This document shows, one piece after another, positions 51,652 through 61,483 of a stretch of 64,000 bases of DNA. The stretch covers positions 1,124,276-1,188,275 of the forward strand of contig NC_014387.1 in assembly GCF_000145035.1 (NCBI RefSeq), written 5' to 3'. This DNA is from Butyrivibrio proteoclasticus B316 (lineage in GTDB: Bacteria > Bacillota > Clostridia > Lachnospirales > Lachnospiraceae). Position numbers and translations under genes: made by a program. Under the pieces are notes generated by a model. That model did no database searches and was not told the origin of the DNA. It was given only the letters and a program-made list of their open reading frames with translations. Position 1 is the stretch's first letter; each line of letters opens with the position of its first letter.

Positions 51652-52704
51652 ATGATAGTAAGCGTACTTATTTTCTTTATAATTTTTGGAGTGCTTGTAG
51701 CTTCTCATGAGTTTGGTCATTTTATTGTGGCCAAGTCGGGAGGCATCAGAGTCAATGAGTTTTTTATTGGAATGGGGCCGACTATTTGGAAGAAACAAAA
51801 GGGAGAGACTCTCTACAGCATCAAGCTTTTGCCAATTGGCGGTGCATGTGTTTTTGACGGAATGGACCCGATTGCTGAAGAGAAGGAAGGCTATGATGAG
51901 CGTTCATTCTTAAATGCACCTGTCTGGAGAAGGATTGCAACTCTTTTTGCAGGCCCTTTTGCTAATTTCATAATTGCGTATATTCTTGCAGTCGTTCTGG
52001 TCAATTTTTCTACCTGGGATTTCCCTGTTATCAGCAATATGACAGAAGATTCTGCTGCTGTAGAAGCTGGAATGCAGGTTGGAGATAAGTTCATAAGTGT
52101 CGATGGCGAGAAGGTTTATATGGCCGGAGAGGTTACACTCATATCGCAGTTTGCCGAGGGAAGCCCAATGGAGATTGTGTATGAGAGAGATGGCCAGAGA
52201 TATACAACAACTCTTCAGCCCAAGTACAGCGATGAAGCTCACAGATATTATATGGGAATTTACCTTGGCGAATACGGCGAAGTCAAGGGACCTCAGTCAC
52301 TTAAATACGCCTGGTATAACGTAAGATACTACTTTAAGGCAACCTACAGAAGTCTGGCTCTTTTGTTTAAGGGAAGACTTACTGCTGATGATGTCTCCGG
52401 CCCTGTAGGAATGGTCAAGATGGTAGATGATACCTATGAAGAGGTCAAGCCTTATGGAATATCAGCAGTTGTACTTACAATGCTGTCCCTGACAGTGCTT
52501 TTGTCTGTAAACCTTGGTGTGATGAATCTTTTACCGATTCCTGCACTTGATGGCGGAAGGCTTGTGTTCCAGTTCATAGAAGTTATTTTTGGAAAACCTG
52601 TTCCACCGGAAAAAGAGGGCTTTGTACACATGATAGGTATGGTGGCTCTTCTGGGGCTTATGGTTTTTGTACTGTTTAATGATATTACTAAGTTTACAAG
52701 GTAA
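51652..52704 (+). CDS. rseP: Site-2-type intramembrane zinc protease
   Basis: M50 family, 350 residues, about four helices and a PDZ domain (about 125-205). The zinc site 'VASHEFGHFIVAK' is in helix 1 and the second motif 'LLPIPALDGGRLVFQ' near residue 290. It cleaves membrane-embedded proteins, such as anti-sigma factors; the anti-sigma at 15937 is a conceivable but unproven substrate. AAGGAG precedes ATG 51652. Confidence 0.95.
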   Translation: MIVSVLIFFIIFGVLVASHEFGHFIVAKSGGIRVNEFFIGMGPTIWKKQKGETLYSIKLLPIGGACVFDGMDPIAEEKEGYDERSFLNAPVWRRIATLFAGPFANFIIAYILAVVLVNFSTWDFPVISNMTEDSAAVEAGMQVGDKFISVDGEKVYMAGEVTLISQFAEGSPMEIVYERDGQRYTTTLQPKYSDEAHRYYMGIYLGEYGEVKGPQSLKYAWYNVRYYFKATYRSLALLFKGRLTADDVSGPVGMVKMVDDTYEEVKPYGISAVVLTMLSLTVLLSVNLGVMNLLPIPALDGGRLVFQFIEVIFGKPVPPEKEGFVHMIGMVALLGLMVFVLFNDITKFTR

Positions 52705-52714
52705 GGAGCGTTCT

Positions 52715-53779
52715 ATGGCATATAGAGATAATACTAAGGTTATTCATATAGGTGACAGAGTGATAGGAGGAGGTAATCCTATTCTCATTCAGTCCATGAC
52801 TAATACCAGAACAGAGGATGTTAAGGCTACAGTTGAACAGATCAAGAGGCTTGAGGAAGCTGGTTGTGAGATCATCAGATGCACTGTGCCAAATGCAGAA
52901 GCAGCAGCCGCTGTCAAAGAGATCAAGAAGCAGATAAGTATTCCTCTTGTCGCAGATATACATTTTGACTACAAGATGGCTATTGCTGCTATGGAAAATG
53001 GTGCTGACAAGATCAGGATCAATCCCGGGAATATCGGCTCAAGAGACAGAATTGCAGCAGTTGTAGCTTGCGCCAAGGAGAGAAATATTCCGATCAGAGT
53101 CGGCGTTAACAGCGGTTCTTTGGAAAAGAATCTTGTTGAAAAATATGGCGGAGTAACTGCCGAAGGCCTTGTGGAGAGTGCACTTGATAAGATTGGAATT
53201 ATCGAGGATCTCGGCTATGACAATATGGTAGTCAGCATCAAGTCTTCCAATGTTATGCTCTGTGCAAAGGCACACGAACTTTTGGCAGCAAAATGCCAGT
53301 ATCCGCTTCATGTAGGAATTACTGAAGCCGGAACTTTATATGGCGGCAATATCAAGTCATCTGTTGGCCTTGGCATTATTTTAAGTCAGGGAATAGGAGA
53401 TACTATCAGAGTGTCTCTTTCAGGAGATCCTGTTGAAGAAATCAAAACAGCCAAGCTCATTCTCAAGACTCTTGGCCTTCGCAAGGGCGGAATAGAGGTT
53501 GTTTCATGCCCTACGTGCGGCAGAACCAAGATTGATCTGATCGGACTTGCCAATCAGGTAGAGACACTTGTTCAGAAGTATCCTCTTGATATCAAAGTGG
53601 CTGTAATGGGCTGCGCCGTTAACGGACCTGGTGAAGCCAAGGAAGCAGATATAGGTATCGCAGGAGGAGATGGCGAAGGACTTCTTATCAAAAAAGGTGA
53701 AATTATCAAAAAAGTTCCTGAAAGCGAACTTTTAAATGTCCTTAAGTCAGAACTTGATAATTGGTCTGACAATAAGTGA
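52715..53779 (+). CDS. ispG: 4-hydroxy-3-methylbut-2-en-1-yl diphosphate synthase (flavodoxin)
   Basis: 4Fe-4S enzyme of the MEP pathway forming HMBPP. About 354 residues: TIM barrel with 'PILIQSMTNTRTEDV' at the start, and C-terminal Fe-S part with 'VSCPTCGRTKIDL' and 'VMGCAVNGPGEAKEADIG'. ATG 52715 with AAGGAG is used; the earlier ATG 52667 overlaps rseP. It starts 10 bp after the rseP stop. Confidence 0.96.
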   Translation: MAYRDNTKVIHIGDRVIGGGNPILIQSMTNTRTEDVKATVEQIKRLEEAGCEIIRCTVPNAEAAAAVKEIKKQISIPLVADIHFDYKMAIAAMENGADKIRINPGNIGSRDRIAAVVACAKERNIPIRVGVNSGSLEKNLVEKYGGVTAEGLVESALDKIGIIEDLGYDNMVVSIKSSNVMLCAKAHELLAAKCQYPLHVGITEAGTLYGGNIKSSVGLGIILSQGIGDTIRVSLSGDPVEEIKTAKLILKTLGLRKGGIEVVSCPTCGRTKIDLIGLANQVETLVQKYPLDIKVAVMGCAVNGPGEAKEADIGIAGGDGEGLLIKKGEIIKKVPESELLNVLKSELDNWSDNK

Positions 53780-53845
53780 TTGTACATATCTGAAATTATT
53801 GATACGTCAAGGAGCCTTCAAAGGTATTTTTGACAGGGAAATGGT

Positions 53846-56800
53846 ATGAGTAAGAGTTTTTTTGATGTTTTTCCTGCGCTTAAGCTGGATGCGGGGACCA
53901 AAGAGATCATGGAACAGACCATGGTTGAAAAGGTATCCACCACGAGGAAGCAGGATTTTATTAGAATATATATTTCCAGTAACAAACTGATAGATAAATC
54001 TGACATTCTCAAGACTGAATCCGGAATCAAGAAGCAGCTCTTTGGAAATCAGGATCTAACGGTCAAGATTTACGAGAAGTTTAGCTTGTCAGCGCAGTAT
54101 ACTCCTGAGAACCTGATTGATTTGTACAGAGAGAGTATAGAGATGGAACTGAAAGACTATGACCATATGGAATATAGTCTTTTTCGTTCTGCCCAGTTTG
54201 TGTATCCTGATGATGATAATATTGTAGTTCAGCTTGAAGATAGCGTAGTTGGCAAGAAGAAAGCTCCAGATCTGGTGAGAGTTTTATCCAAGATCATTAA
54301 TGAGAGATGTGGCCTTACAGCCGCTATTTCTCCTGAGTTTGTCAAGATTGAAAAAGAGGAAGCTGAACCTGACTATACAGAAGAAGCTACGATACTTGCT
54401 AAAAAGCTTGAGGCTGTTGAACAGGAAGCTATTGAGAAGAAAAAAGAAAGAGAAGAAAAGAAGGCCGCTAAAGAAGCTGAGAAAAATGGCGGAAAGTCTT
54501 TTGCTGAAGGAAATGCCCAGGGAGCTAAGAGCCAGGAGAAGACTCAGGCAGGAACTACTGCGGAGGGTGCCAAGAGCTCTTTTGCTGGAAAAGGAAAATG
54601 GAGCGGCAGAAGGTCAGACTTTGGAGGCGGATTCAAGAAGTCAGATAATCCTGATGTTATTTTTGGAAGAGATTTTGATGATGAAGTAATGAAGCTGGTT
54701 GATCTTGTGGGAGAACTTGGCGAAGTTACTATTCATGGCCAGATAACAGCTTTTGAGCAGAGAGATATCAGAAATGAGAAGAGTATCCTCATTTACGATA
54801 TTACTGATTTTACAGATTCTATTACAGTTAAGATGTTCATTAAGACTGAGGATGCGCCTGAAGTTACCAAGGATATCAAGAAGGGAGCTTTTGTTAAGGT
54901 CAAGGGTATTGCTGCAGTTGATAAGTTTGACCACGAGCTGTCGATTCAGTCTGTTGTAGGAGTCAAGAAGATTCCGGATTTTACAACCAAGCGTAAGGAC
55001 AATGCTGAGGTTAAGCGTGTAGAGCTTCATTGCCATACCAAGATGAGCGACATGGATGGTGTTTCCGAGGTCAAAGATATAGTTAAACAGGCCTATAAGT
55101 GGGGAATGCCGGGAATTGCCATTACGGACCATGGCGTTGTTCAGGCTCTTACTGATGCCAACCATGTGTGGGAGGATCTGTATTCCGGAGAGAATAAGAG
55201 AAGAAAAGAAGCCGGTGAGCCACCGATAGAGAGGCAGGATTTCTTTAAACTTGTTCTTGGTGTTGAGGCGTATCTTGTTGATGATCTCAAGGAGATTGTT
55301 GTTAATGACAAGGGACAGCCACTTGATGACACTACATTTGTAGTATTTGATATAGAGACAACAGGTTTTTCACCTATTAAGAACAGAATTATAGAGATTG
55401 GTGCTGTTAAGATCAGAAATGGCGAGATATTAGAGAGATTTTCAGAATTTATCAACCCTCAGGTTCCTATTCCATACAGGATTGAGAAGCTTACCAGCAT
55501 TACTGATGAAATGGTAATGGATGCGCCTACAAGGGAAGTTATTATCCCTAAGTTTGTTGAGTTCTGCAAAGATGCTGTTCTTGTAGGACATAACGTTGCT
55601 TTTGATATAAGCTTTATAAATCAGAACTGTCAGGACCTTGGAATAGATGTTGATTATACGACAGTTGATACCCTGTGGCTTGCGAGATATTTTTTCCCGC
55701 TTCAGGCCAAGCATACTCTGGATGCAGTTGCCAAGACTCTTAATGTAGTGCTTGATCACCATCACAGAGCTGTCGATGATGCAGAGTGTACAGCCCTTAT
55801 CTTTAACAAGTTTATTCCTATGCTCAAGGAACAGAAGGCTGAGAATCTGACAGATGTTAATATTCTGGGTAAGCCTACACCTGAGATGATAAGGCACCTT
55901 CGCCCCAATCACTGTATCATTCTTGCCAAGAATACTTTGGGAAGGGTTAATCTTTATACCCTTGTCAGCAAGTCACATATAGATTACTTCAGAAGATTCC
56001 CGCTTATTCCTAAGAGTGAACTTTTGAAGTATAGAGAGGGACTCATAATAGGAAGCGCATGCTGTGCAGGAGAGTTGTATGGAGCAGTTGTAGAGGGAAG
56101 ACCACCTGAGGAGATAGCTGGCCTTGTAAACTTCTATGATTATCTGGAAATCCAGCCTGTAGGTAATAACCACTTTATGGTTGATTCCGATAGATATGAG
56201 GATATTAATTCTGATGATGATATCAGAGAGATCAATAAAGAAATAGTAAGGCTTGGAGAGCAGTTCAACAAGCCTGTTGTTGCCACCTGTGATGCTCATT
56301 TCCTCAATCCCGAGGATGAGATATACAGAACCATCATCATGGCCGGAAAAGGTATGAATGATGAGGAGCCTGCACCTCTTTTCCTCAGAACCACAGAGGA
56401 GATGATGGCAGAGTTTGACTATCTTGGCGGTGACAAGGCCAAAGAGATTGTAATTGATAACACCAGAAAAATTCTGGATATGTGCGATAGTATTTCTCCT
56501 GTTCGTCCGGATAAGTGTCCGCCTGTAATTGAGAATAGTGATGAAATACTGACCAAGATCTGTTATGACAAGGCTCATGAAATATACGGTGAAGAACTAC
56601 CTGAGATAGTTCAGGAGCGACTTGAGAGAGAGCTTAACTCTATTATCAAGAATGGATTCGCCGTTATGTATATTATTGCCCAGAAGCTTGTTTGGAAATC
56701 CAATGAGGACGGATATCTGGTAGGTTCGAGAGGTTCTGTTGGATCTTCTTTCGTTGCGTTTACGTCAGGTATCACAGAGGTTAACTCTCTTAGTCCTCAT

Positions 56801-58435
56801 TACGTGTGCCCTAAGTGCAAGTACAGCGATTTTGATTCACCGGAAGTCCTTGCATTTGGCGGTAATTCGGGCTGCGATATGCCTGACAAGAGATGTCCTA
56901 AGTGCGGAACAATGATGTACAAGGACGGCTTTGATATTCCTTTCGAGACATTCCTTGGATTCAAGGGTGACAAGGAGCCTGATATCGACCTTAACTTCTC
57001 TGGAGAGTATCAGTCCAAGGCTCATAAGTATACAGAGGTTATCTTCGGCTATGGACAGACCTTCAGAGCCGGAACTATCGCTTCGCTTGCTGATAAGACA
57101 GCATTTGGATTTGTCAAAAAGTACTATGACGGTATAGGAGCAAGTAAAAGAAAAAGCGAGATAAACAGAATTGTTCAGGGATGTACCGGAATCAGACGTG
57201 GTACAGGCCAGCATCCGGGAGGAATCATAGTTCTTCCTGTGGGAGAGAATATTAATTCCTTCTGTCCTGTTCAGCATCCTGCCAATGACATGACAACGGC
57301 AACAATTACTACACATTACGATTATCACTCAATCGACCATAACCTGCTCAAGCTCGATATCCTGGGACACGATGATCCTACAATGATCAGATTCCTTCAG
57401 GACTGCACTGGACTTGATCCTAAGCTTGTTCCTTTGGATGACAAGAACGTAATGAGTCTTTTTATGAATACAACGGCTCTTAATGTTACTCCTGAACAGC
57501 TGGGTGGAACCAAGCTTGGATGCCTTGGACTTCCTGAGTTTGGTACTGACTTTGCTATGCAGATGGTTATCGATGCAGGACCTTCATCTTTATCGCACCT
57601 TATCAGAATTTCAGGTCTGTCTCATGGTACGGACGTTTGGCTTGGCAATGCACAGACTTTGATCCAGGAAGGAACTGCAACTATCGATACCTGTATCTGC
57701 TGTCGAGACGATATAATGATCTACCTGATTCAGAAGGGACTTGATAAGTCAGAGTCCTTCAAGATCATGGAGGCTGTTCGAAAGGGTAAGGTTGCCGGAG
57801 GCAAAGAGAAGAACTGGCCTGAATGGAAAAAAGATATGATCGAGCATGGCGTTCCGGACTGGTACATATGGTCCTGCGAGAAGATCAAGTACATGTTCCC
57901 TAAGGCCCATGCGGCAGCTTACGTTATGATGGCATGGCGTATTGCTTACTTTAAGGTGTATATTCCTCAGGCTTTTTATGCTGCGTGGTTTAGTATCAGG
58001 GCCAAGGCCTTTAACTATGAGCATATGTGCCTTGGAGAAAATCATCTTCATGCGATCATGCGTGAATATCAGAATAAAAAGGATGAGCTTACAAATGCTC
58101 AGCAGGCTGAATATGGAGATATGAGACTTGTTGAGGAAATGTATGAACGAGGCATTGAATTCATGCCTATAGACATTTTCAAGGTTAAGTCCAGAGATTT
58201 CCAGGTTATCGGAGATAAGATCATGCCTGCCCTTACCAGCATAGACGGTATGGGTGAGAAGGCTGCTGACCAGATAGTAGAAGCAGCCAAGGACGGTCCG
58301 TTTTTGTCCAAGGATGATTTCAGGCAGAGAACAAAGTGCCCACAGGGTGTTATTGAGAAAATGGCAGATATGGGACTTTTGGGAGATATACCTGATTCCA
58401 ACCAGATCAGCTTGTTTGATCTTATGAAGTTCTGA
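53846..58435 (+). CDS. polC: DNA polymerase III alpha subunit, PolC type
   Basis: Main replicative polymerase of Firmicutes, 1529 residues. An N-terminal domain is followed by a charged low-complexity linker (about 175-270), an OB domain (about 285-380) and a PHP domain starting 'VKRVELHCHTKMSDMDGV' (about 387). An inserted DEDD proofreading exonuclease begins 'FVVFDIETTGFSPIKNRIIE' (about 490). A zinc finger ('CPKCKYSDFD', 'RCPKCGTMM') precedes the catalytic core with 'EPDIDLNFSGEYQ'. The linker is unusually long and Lys/Ala-rich. It follows ispG by 66 bp. Confidence 0.98.
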   Translation: MSKSFFDVFPALKLDAGTKEIMEQTMVEKVSTTRKQDFIRIYISSNKLIDKSDILKTESGIKKQLFGNQDLTVKIYEKFSLSAQYTPENLIDLYRESIEMELKDYDHMEYSLFRSAQFVYPDDDNIVVQLEDSVVGKKKAPDLVRVLSKIINERCGLTAAISPEFVKIEKEEAEPDYTEEATILAKKLEAVEQEAIEKKKEREEKKAAKEAEKNGGKSFAEGNAQGAKSQEKTQAGTTAEGAKSSFAGKGKWSGRRSDFGGGFKKSDNPDVIFGRDFDDEVMKLVDLVGELGEVTIHGQITAFEQRDIRNEKSILIYDITDFTDSITVKMFIKTEDAPEVTKDIKKGAFVKVKGIAAVDKFDHELSIQSVVGVKKIPDFTTKRKDNAEVKRVELHCHTKMSDMDGVSEVKDIVKQAYKWGMPGIAITDHGVVQALTDANHVWEDLYSGENKRRKEAGEPPIERQDFFKLVLGVEAYLVDDLKEIVVNDKGQPLDDTTFVVFDIETTGFSPIKNRIIEIGAVKIRNGEILERFSEFINPQVPIPYRIEKLTSITDEMVMDAPTREVIIPKFVEFCKDAVLVGHNVAFDISFINQNCQDLGIDVDYTTVDTLWLARYFFPLQAKHTLDAVAKTLNVVLDHHHRAVDDAECTALIFNKFIPMLKEQKAENLTDVNILGKPTPEMIRHLRPNHCIILAKNTLGRVNLYTLVSKSHIDYFRRFPLIPKSELLKYREGLIIGSACCAGELYGAVVEGRPPEEIAGLVNFYDYLEIQPVGNNHFMVDSDRYEDINSDDDIREINKEIVRLGEQFNKPVVATCDAHFLNPEDEIYRTIIMAGKGMNDEEPAPLFLRTTEEMMAEFDYLGGDKAKEIVIDNTRKILDMCDSISPVRPDKCPPVIENSDEILTKICYDKAHEIYGEELPEIVQERLERELNSIIKNGFAVMYIIAQKLVWKSNEDGYLVGSRGSVGSSFVAFTSGITEVNSLSPHYVCPKCKYSDFDSPEVLAFGGNSGCDMPDKRCPKCGTMMYKDGFDIPFETFLGFKGDKEPDIDLNFSGEYQSKAHKYTEVIFGYGQTFRAGTIASLADKTAFGFVKKYYDGIGASKRKSEINRIVQGCTGIRRGTGQHPGGIIVLPVGENINSFCPVQHPANDMTTATITTHYDYHSIDHNLLKLDILGHDDPTMIRFLQDCTGLDPKLVPLDDKNVMSLFMNTTALNVTPEQLGGTKLGCLGLPEFGTDFAMQMVIDAGPSSLSHLIRISGLSHGTDVWLGNAQTLIQEGTATIDTCICCRDDIMIYLIQKGLDKSESFKIMEAVRKGKVAGGKEKNWPEWKKDMIEHGVPDWYIWSCEKIKYMFPKAHAAAYVMMAWRIAYFKVYIPQAFYAAWFSIRAKAFNYEHMCLGENHLHAIMREYQNKKDELTNAQQAEYGDMRLVEEMYERGIEFMPIDIFKVKSRDFQVIGDKIMPALTSIDGMGEKAADQIVEAAKDGPFLSKDDFRQRTKCPQGVIEKMADMGLLGDIPDSNQISLFDLMKF

Positions 58436-58479
58436 GATAGTTTAAAGAAGTACATAGAAAGATTGGTTACAAGGGAGAT

Positions 58480-59154
58480 ATGAGTATGAAAAAAAGTAGC
58501 TACAAGTTTATTTTGTCAGGGGTGTTTTTTGCTTTATTTCTTGTTTTGATAGCACTTATCAAGACTTATGATGTGGCAGCTATCGGACCTGAGGAAACAG
58601 AAATAGGATTTTCACATCTAAATGGTGCTGTACATGAGTTCTTTGGATACAGCAAGTTCTGGTATTTTCTGACACAGATATTTGGCCTTTTGGCTATTGG
58701 AGTTGTGCTGCAGTATGCAGTAGCGGGAGCTTATCAGCTTATTAAGAGAAAGAGCCTTGCAAGAGTAGATGCGCCTATTCTGTTACTTGGAGGATTATAC
58801 ATAGTAGTATTTGGGTTATATGGTCTCTTTGAAAAAGTCATCATCAATTACAGACCAATAATAGAAGAGGATGCGGAGCACGTTGAAGCGTCATTTCCTT
58901 CATCTCACACAATGCTTGTATGTGTTGTAATGGGAGCGCTGATACTCATGATCAATAAGTACAGATTGCAGGCATCCAGTAGTGACAGATTGATAATAAG
59001 GATCATTGCTGCGGTTGTGATTGTTCTTACTGTGATAGGAAGACTTGTATGTGGTGTCCACTGGTTTACTGATATTCTTGGTGGCGTCCTTATAAGTGCA
59101 ACGCTGTTATTTCTTTTTTCAGGACTGCTTGATAAAATCGAAATTAAAAGATGA
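58480..59154 (+). CDS. PAP2-family membrane phosphatase
   Basis: 224 residues, about six helices. The three PAP2 motifs are visible: 'KVIINYRP' (about 122), 'SFPSSHTMLV' (PSGH with Ser for Gly, about 139) and 'GRLVCGVHWFTD' (about 186). It dephosphorylates lipid phosphates or undecaprenyl diphosphate outside the membrane, which would suit the nearby uppS; substrate not certain. ATG 58480 or 58486, both near AGGGAG. Last gene before a terminator. Confidence 0.9.
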   Translation: MSMKKSSYKFILSGVFFALFLVLIALIKTYDVAAIGPEETEIGFSHLNGAVHEFFGYSKFWYFLTQIFGLLAIGVVLQYAVAGAYQLIKRKSLARVDAPILLLGGLYIVVFGLYGLFEKVIINYRPIIEEDAEHVEASFPSSHTMLVCVVMGALILMINKYRLQASSSDRLIIRIIAAVVIVLTVIGRLVCGVHWFTDILGGVLISATLLFLFSGLLDKIEIKR

Positions 59155-59162
59155 TGATATAG

Positions 59163-59214
59163 ATTTGTAGGATTGCGAAAATGATGTTGATCATGGAACA
59201 ATTCATATATCAAA
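59163..59214 (+). repeat. Dispersed intergenic hairpin repeat, copy 2
   Basis: 35 bases identical to 48718-48752, with further similarity to about 59214. The inner ATGAT-GTTG-ATCAT hairpin is kept; the outer ATTGC faces ACAAT, so one outer pair is lost. It lies between the PAP2 gene and its terminator. Confidence 0.8.
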
Positions 59215-59227
59215 TAATTACTATGAT

Positions 59228-59265
59228 ACAGGTGCCAAGATAATAATTGGCATCTGTTTTCTTTT
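59228..59265 (+). terminator. Terminator after the PAP2 gene
   Basis: 11-bp stem ACAGGTGCCAA and TTGGCATCTGT (one wobble), 8-base loop, then TTTCTTTT. From here to 59409 I see no gene, only A/T-rich DNA. Confidence 0.9.
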
Positions 59266-59377
59266 GTAAAAAGAAAACAATGTAGTTATTTGATGATTTG
59301 AAATGTGATTTTGAGAATTTTTCCAGAAAAAATATCCCACGAAAACTGCATAAATACAGGCTTTTTGAAAATATTTG

Positions 59378-59438
59378 CAAAAAAAATAAAAAAAATTAAA
59401 AAAAAGTGCTTGCATTATTTTCTAAGTTGGGATAATAT
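59378..59438 (+). promoter_or_regulatory. tRNA-Glu promoter with A-tract UP element
   Basis: Runs of A (59379-59405) lie directly upstream of TTGCAT (59410-59415), 17 bp, TAATAT (59433-59438). The A tracts fit an UP element for strong tRNA transcription. Confidence 0.65.
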
Positions 59439-59478
59439 AAACAAGTCGCCGCGATACAGCAGCGACAAACAAGAACAA

Positions 59479-59550
59479 GCCTCGTTGGTCAAGCGGTTAA
59501 GACGCTGCCCTCTCACGGCAGAATCAGCGGTTCGATTCCGCTACGAGGTA
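59479..59550 (+). tRNA. tRNA-Glu (anticodon CTC)
   Basis: 72-nt cloverleaf. Acceptor GCCTCGT/ACGAGGT (first pair G-T), anticodon stem CTGCC/GGCAG with loop CTCTCAC giving anticodon CTC for GAG codons, T arm GCGGTTCGATTCCGC, discriminator A at 59550. No CCA is encoded. Confidence 0.95.
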
Positions 59551-59580
59551 CTGACTGTTTAATAACAGCCCAACCCGAAT

Positions 59581-59610
59581 CCCAGATCACTTAGTGATTT
59601 GGGTTTTTTT
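59581..59610 (+). terminator. tRNA-Glu terminator
   Basis: CCCAGATCA pairs with TGATTTGGG (one wobble), 5-base loop, then T7. Confidence 0.92.
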
Positions 59611-59668
59611 GTATGATAAGTAATTTAACCCGCATTTACTGTTATACAAATGATCGCAACTGTCATAT

Positions 59669-59697
59669 TTGACAGAATATCACTACTGTGCTAGTAT
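59669..59697 (+). promoter_or_regulatory. rimP-nusA-infB operon promoter
   Basis: TTGACA (59669-59674), 17 bp, TAGTAT (59692-59697) preceded by TGC. The 15-base block CTACTGTGCTAGTAT is the same as at the rnpB promoter. Confidence 0.75.
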
Positions 59698-59730
59698 ACA
59701 TAAGTAAACATAAGATTATTACTAGAGTAG

Positions 59731-59754
59731 AAGTGGACTTTCGCGAGTCCACTT
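59731..59754 (+). other. Leader hairpin before rimP
   Basis: AAGTGGACT and AGTCCACTT form a perfect 9-bp stem with loop TTCGCG in the presumed 5' leader. Followed by TTAATTATG, so a poor terminator; perhaps an mRNA-stability or NusA-autoregulation element (inference). Confidence 0.55.
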
Positions 59755-59797
59755 TAATTATGTCCGGAAATAAGTTTAATGTAATAAGGAGCACAAT

Positions 59798-60262
59798 ATG
59801 TCCAAAAAAGACGATATTGAGAAGAAAACAGAAGCGCTTCTTACTCCAATTGCGGAAGCAAACGGTGTACGTGTTTATGATGTGGAATACGTCAAGGAAG
59901 CCGGAGAATGGTATTTGAGAGCCTATATCGACAAGGATGGCGGTGTTGATATCAATGAGTGTGTTGATGTTAGCCATGCACTTTCGGATGCGCTCGATGT
60001 GGATGATTTCATTGAAGAGGCATATACCCTGGAGGTGAGCAGTCCCGGACTTGGCAGACAGCTCAAGAAGGACAGACACTTTGCTAACAGCATTGGACAG
60101 GATGTTGAACTCAAACTCTTTAAACCAAGAGATGGTGTCAAGGAATTTGCCGGAACACTTAAGAGTTTTGATGATACTACAGTAACTGTAACTATTAATG
60201 ATATAGACGAAACATTTATTAGAAAAGAGATATCAGTGATTAAGCTTGCTCTAGATTTTTGA
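59798..60262 (+). CDS. rimP: Ribosome maturation factor RimP
   Basis: 30S maturation factor, 154 residues. 'VYDVEYVKEAGEWYLRAYID' and 'VDINECVDVSHALSDALD' are typical, as is the following 'TLEVSSPGLGRQLKKDRHF'. AAGGAG precedes ATG 59798. First gene of the rimP-nusA-ylxR-ylxQ-infB operon. Confidence 0.96.
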   Translation: MSKKDDIEKKTEALLTPIAEANGVRVYDVEYVKEAGEWYLRAYIDKDGGVDINECVDVSHALSDALDVDDFIEEAYTLEVSSPGLGRQLKKDRHFANSIGQDVELKLFKPRDGVKEFAGTLKSFDDTTVTVTINDIDETFIRKEISVIKLALDF

Positions 60263-60292
60263 CAATCCTATGAGCGGAAAAAGGAGATTACG

Positions 60293-61447
60293 ATGAGTAA
60301 TGAATTAATGGATGCCCTTGACCTTTTAGAGAAGGAGAAGAACATCAGCAAGGATTCTCTGTTTGATGCAATTGAGAATTCCCTTATCACAGCCTGCAAG
60401 AACAACTTCGGCAAGGCTGATAATATCAGAGTAGAGGTTGACAGAAATAACTGTGACTTCAAGTGCTACGCAGATAAGGAAGTTGTAGAGACTGCAGATG
60501 ATGTTATGGATCCTCAGATTGAGATCAGCCTGGATGATGCCAAGAAGATCAGCAAGAAGGCTAAGGTTGGCGATATCGTAGCAGTATCACTTAACTCCAA
60601 GGAGTTTGGACGTATTGCAACACAGAATGCCAAGAACGTTATCCTTCAGAAAATCCGTGAGGAAGAGCGTGGCGCAATCTATAATGAATACTTTGAAAAA
60701 GAGCATGACATCGTAACCGGTGTTGTTCAGAGATTTATCGGCAAGAATATTTCAATCAACCTTGGACGTGCAGATGCTATTCTTAATGAGAATGAGCAGG
60801 TTAAGGGAGAGGTTTACAGACCTACACAGAGACTTAGAGTATATGTCCTTGAGGTTAAGAATGGTTCTAAGGGACCTAGAATTCTTGTATCACGTACACA
60901 TCCTGATCTTGTTAAGAGACTCTTTGAGCAGGAAGTTGCTGAGATCCAGGACGGAACAGTAGAGATCAAGTCAATCGCAAGAGAAGCTGGAAGCCGTACT
61001 AAGATCGCTGTTTATTCAACCAATCCTAACGTAGATGCAGTTGGTGCATGCGTTGGTGTTAACGGTGCAAGAGTAAACCTTATCGTAGATGAGCTGGGCG
61101 GCGAGAAGATAGATGTTATCAACTGGGATGAGAACCCTGGTAACCTTATTCAGAATGCTCTTTCACCAGCCAAGATCGTTGCAGTATTTGCTGATCCTGA
61201 TGAGAAGAGTGCCAAGGTTGTAGTTCCTGATTATCAGCTTTCACTTGCAATTGGCAAGGAAGGTCAGAATGCAAGACTTGCTGCAAGACTTACAGGATAC
61301 AAGATAGATATCAAGAGTGAGACTCAGGCTAAGGATGCTCCTGGATTCCGTATGGAAGACTACCTCGATGATGAAGATTACGATGAGTATGAAGAGGGCG
61401 AGTACGAGGAAGGCGAGTACGAAGAGACTGAGAATACAGAAGAGTAA
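60293..61447 (+). CDS. nusA: Transcription factor NusA
   Basis: Controls pausing, termination and antitermination. 384 residues: N-terminal polymerase-binding domain (1-125), S1 domain (about 135-200) and two KH domains (about 205-350, with 'VGVNGARVNLIVDELGGEKI' and 'LAIGKEGQNARLAARLTGYK'). The last ~25 residues are a Glu/Tyr-rich acidic tail of repeated 'EEGEYE'. AAAGGAG precedes ATG 60293. Confidence 0.97.
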   Translation: MSNELMDALDLLEKEKNISKDSLFDAIENSLITACKNNFGKADNIRVEVDRNNCDFKCYADKEVVETADDVMDPQIEISLDDAKKISKKAKVGDIVAVSLNSKEFGRIATQNAKNVILQKIREEERGAIYNEYFEKEHDIVTGVVQRFIGKNISINLGRADAILNENEQVKGEVYRPTQRLRVYVLEVKNGSKGPRILVSRTHPDLVKRLFEQEVAEIQDGTVEIKSIAREAGSRTKIAVYSTNPNVDAVGACVGVNGARVNLIVDELGGEKIDVINWDENPGNLIQNALSPAKIVAVFADPDEKSAKVVVPDYQLSLAIGKEGQNARLAARLTGYKIDIKSETQAKDAPGFRMEDYLDDEDYDEYEEGEYEEGEYEETENTEE

Positions 61448-61483
61448 TCCCTCGTTGTACTATCTTTCAGGAGTAGGAGATAT

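Noticed and set aside
55973..56578. 201-residue minus-strand open frame inside polC
   Set aside because: Lies entirely within the catalytic gene polC and has no motif or start signal.
59280..59409. Small gene in the A/T-rich stretch before tRNA-Glu
   Set aside because: The open frame is Lys/Ile-rich from A runs, has no ribosome binding site, and the A tracts fit an UP element.
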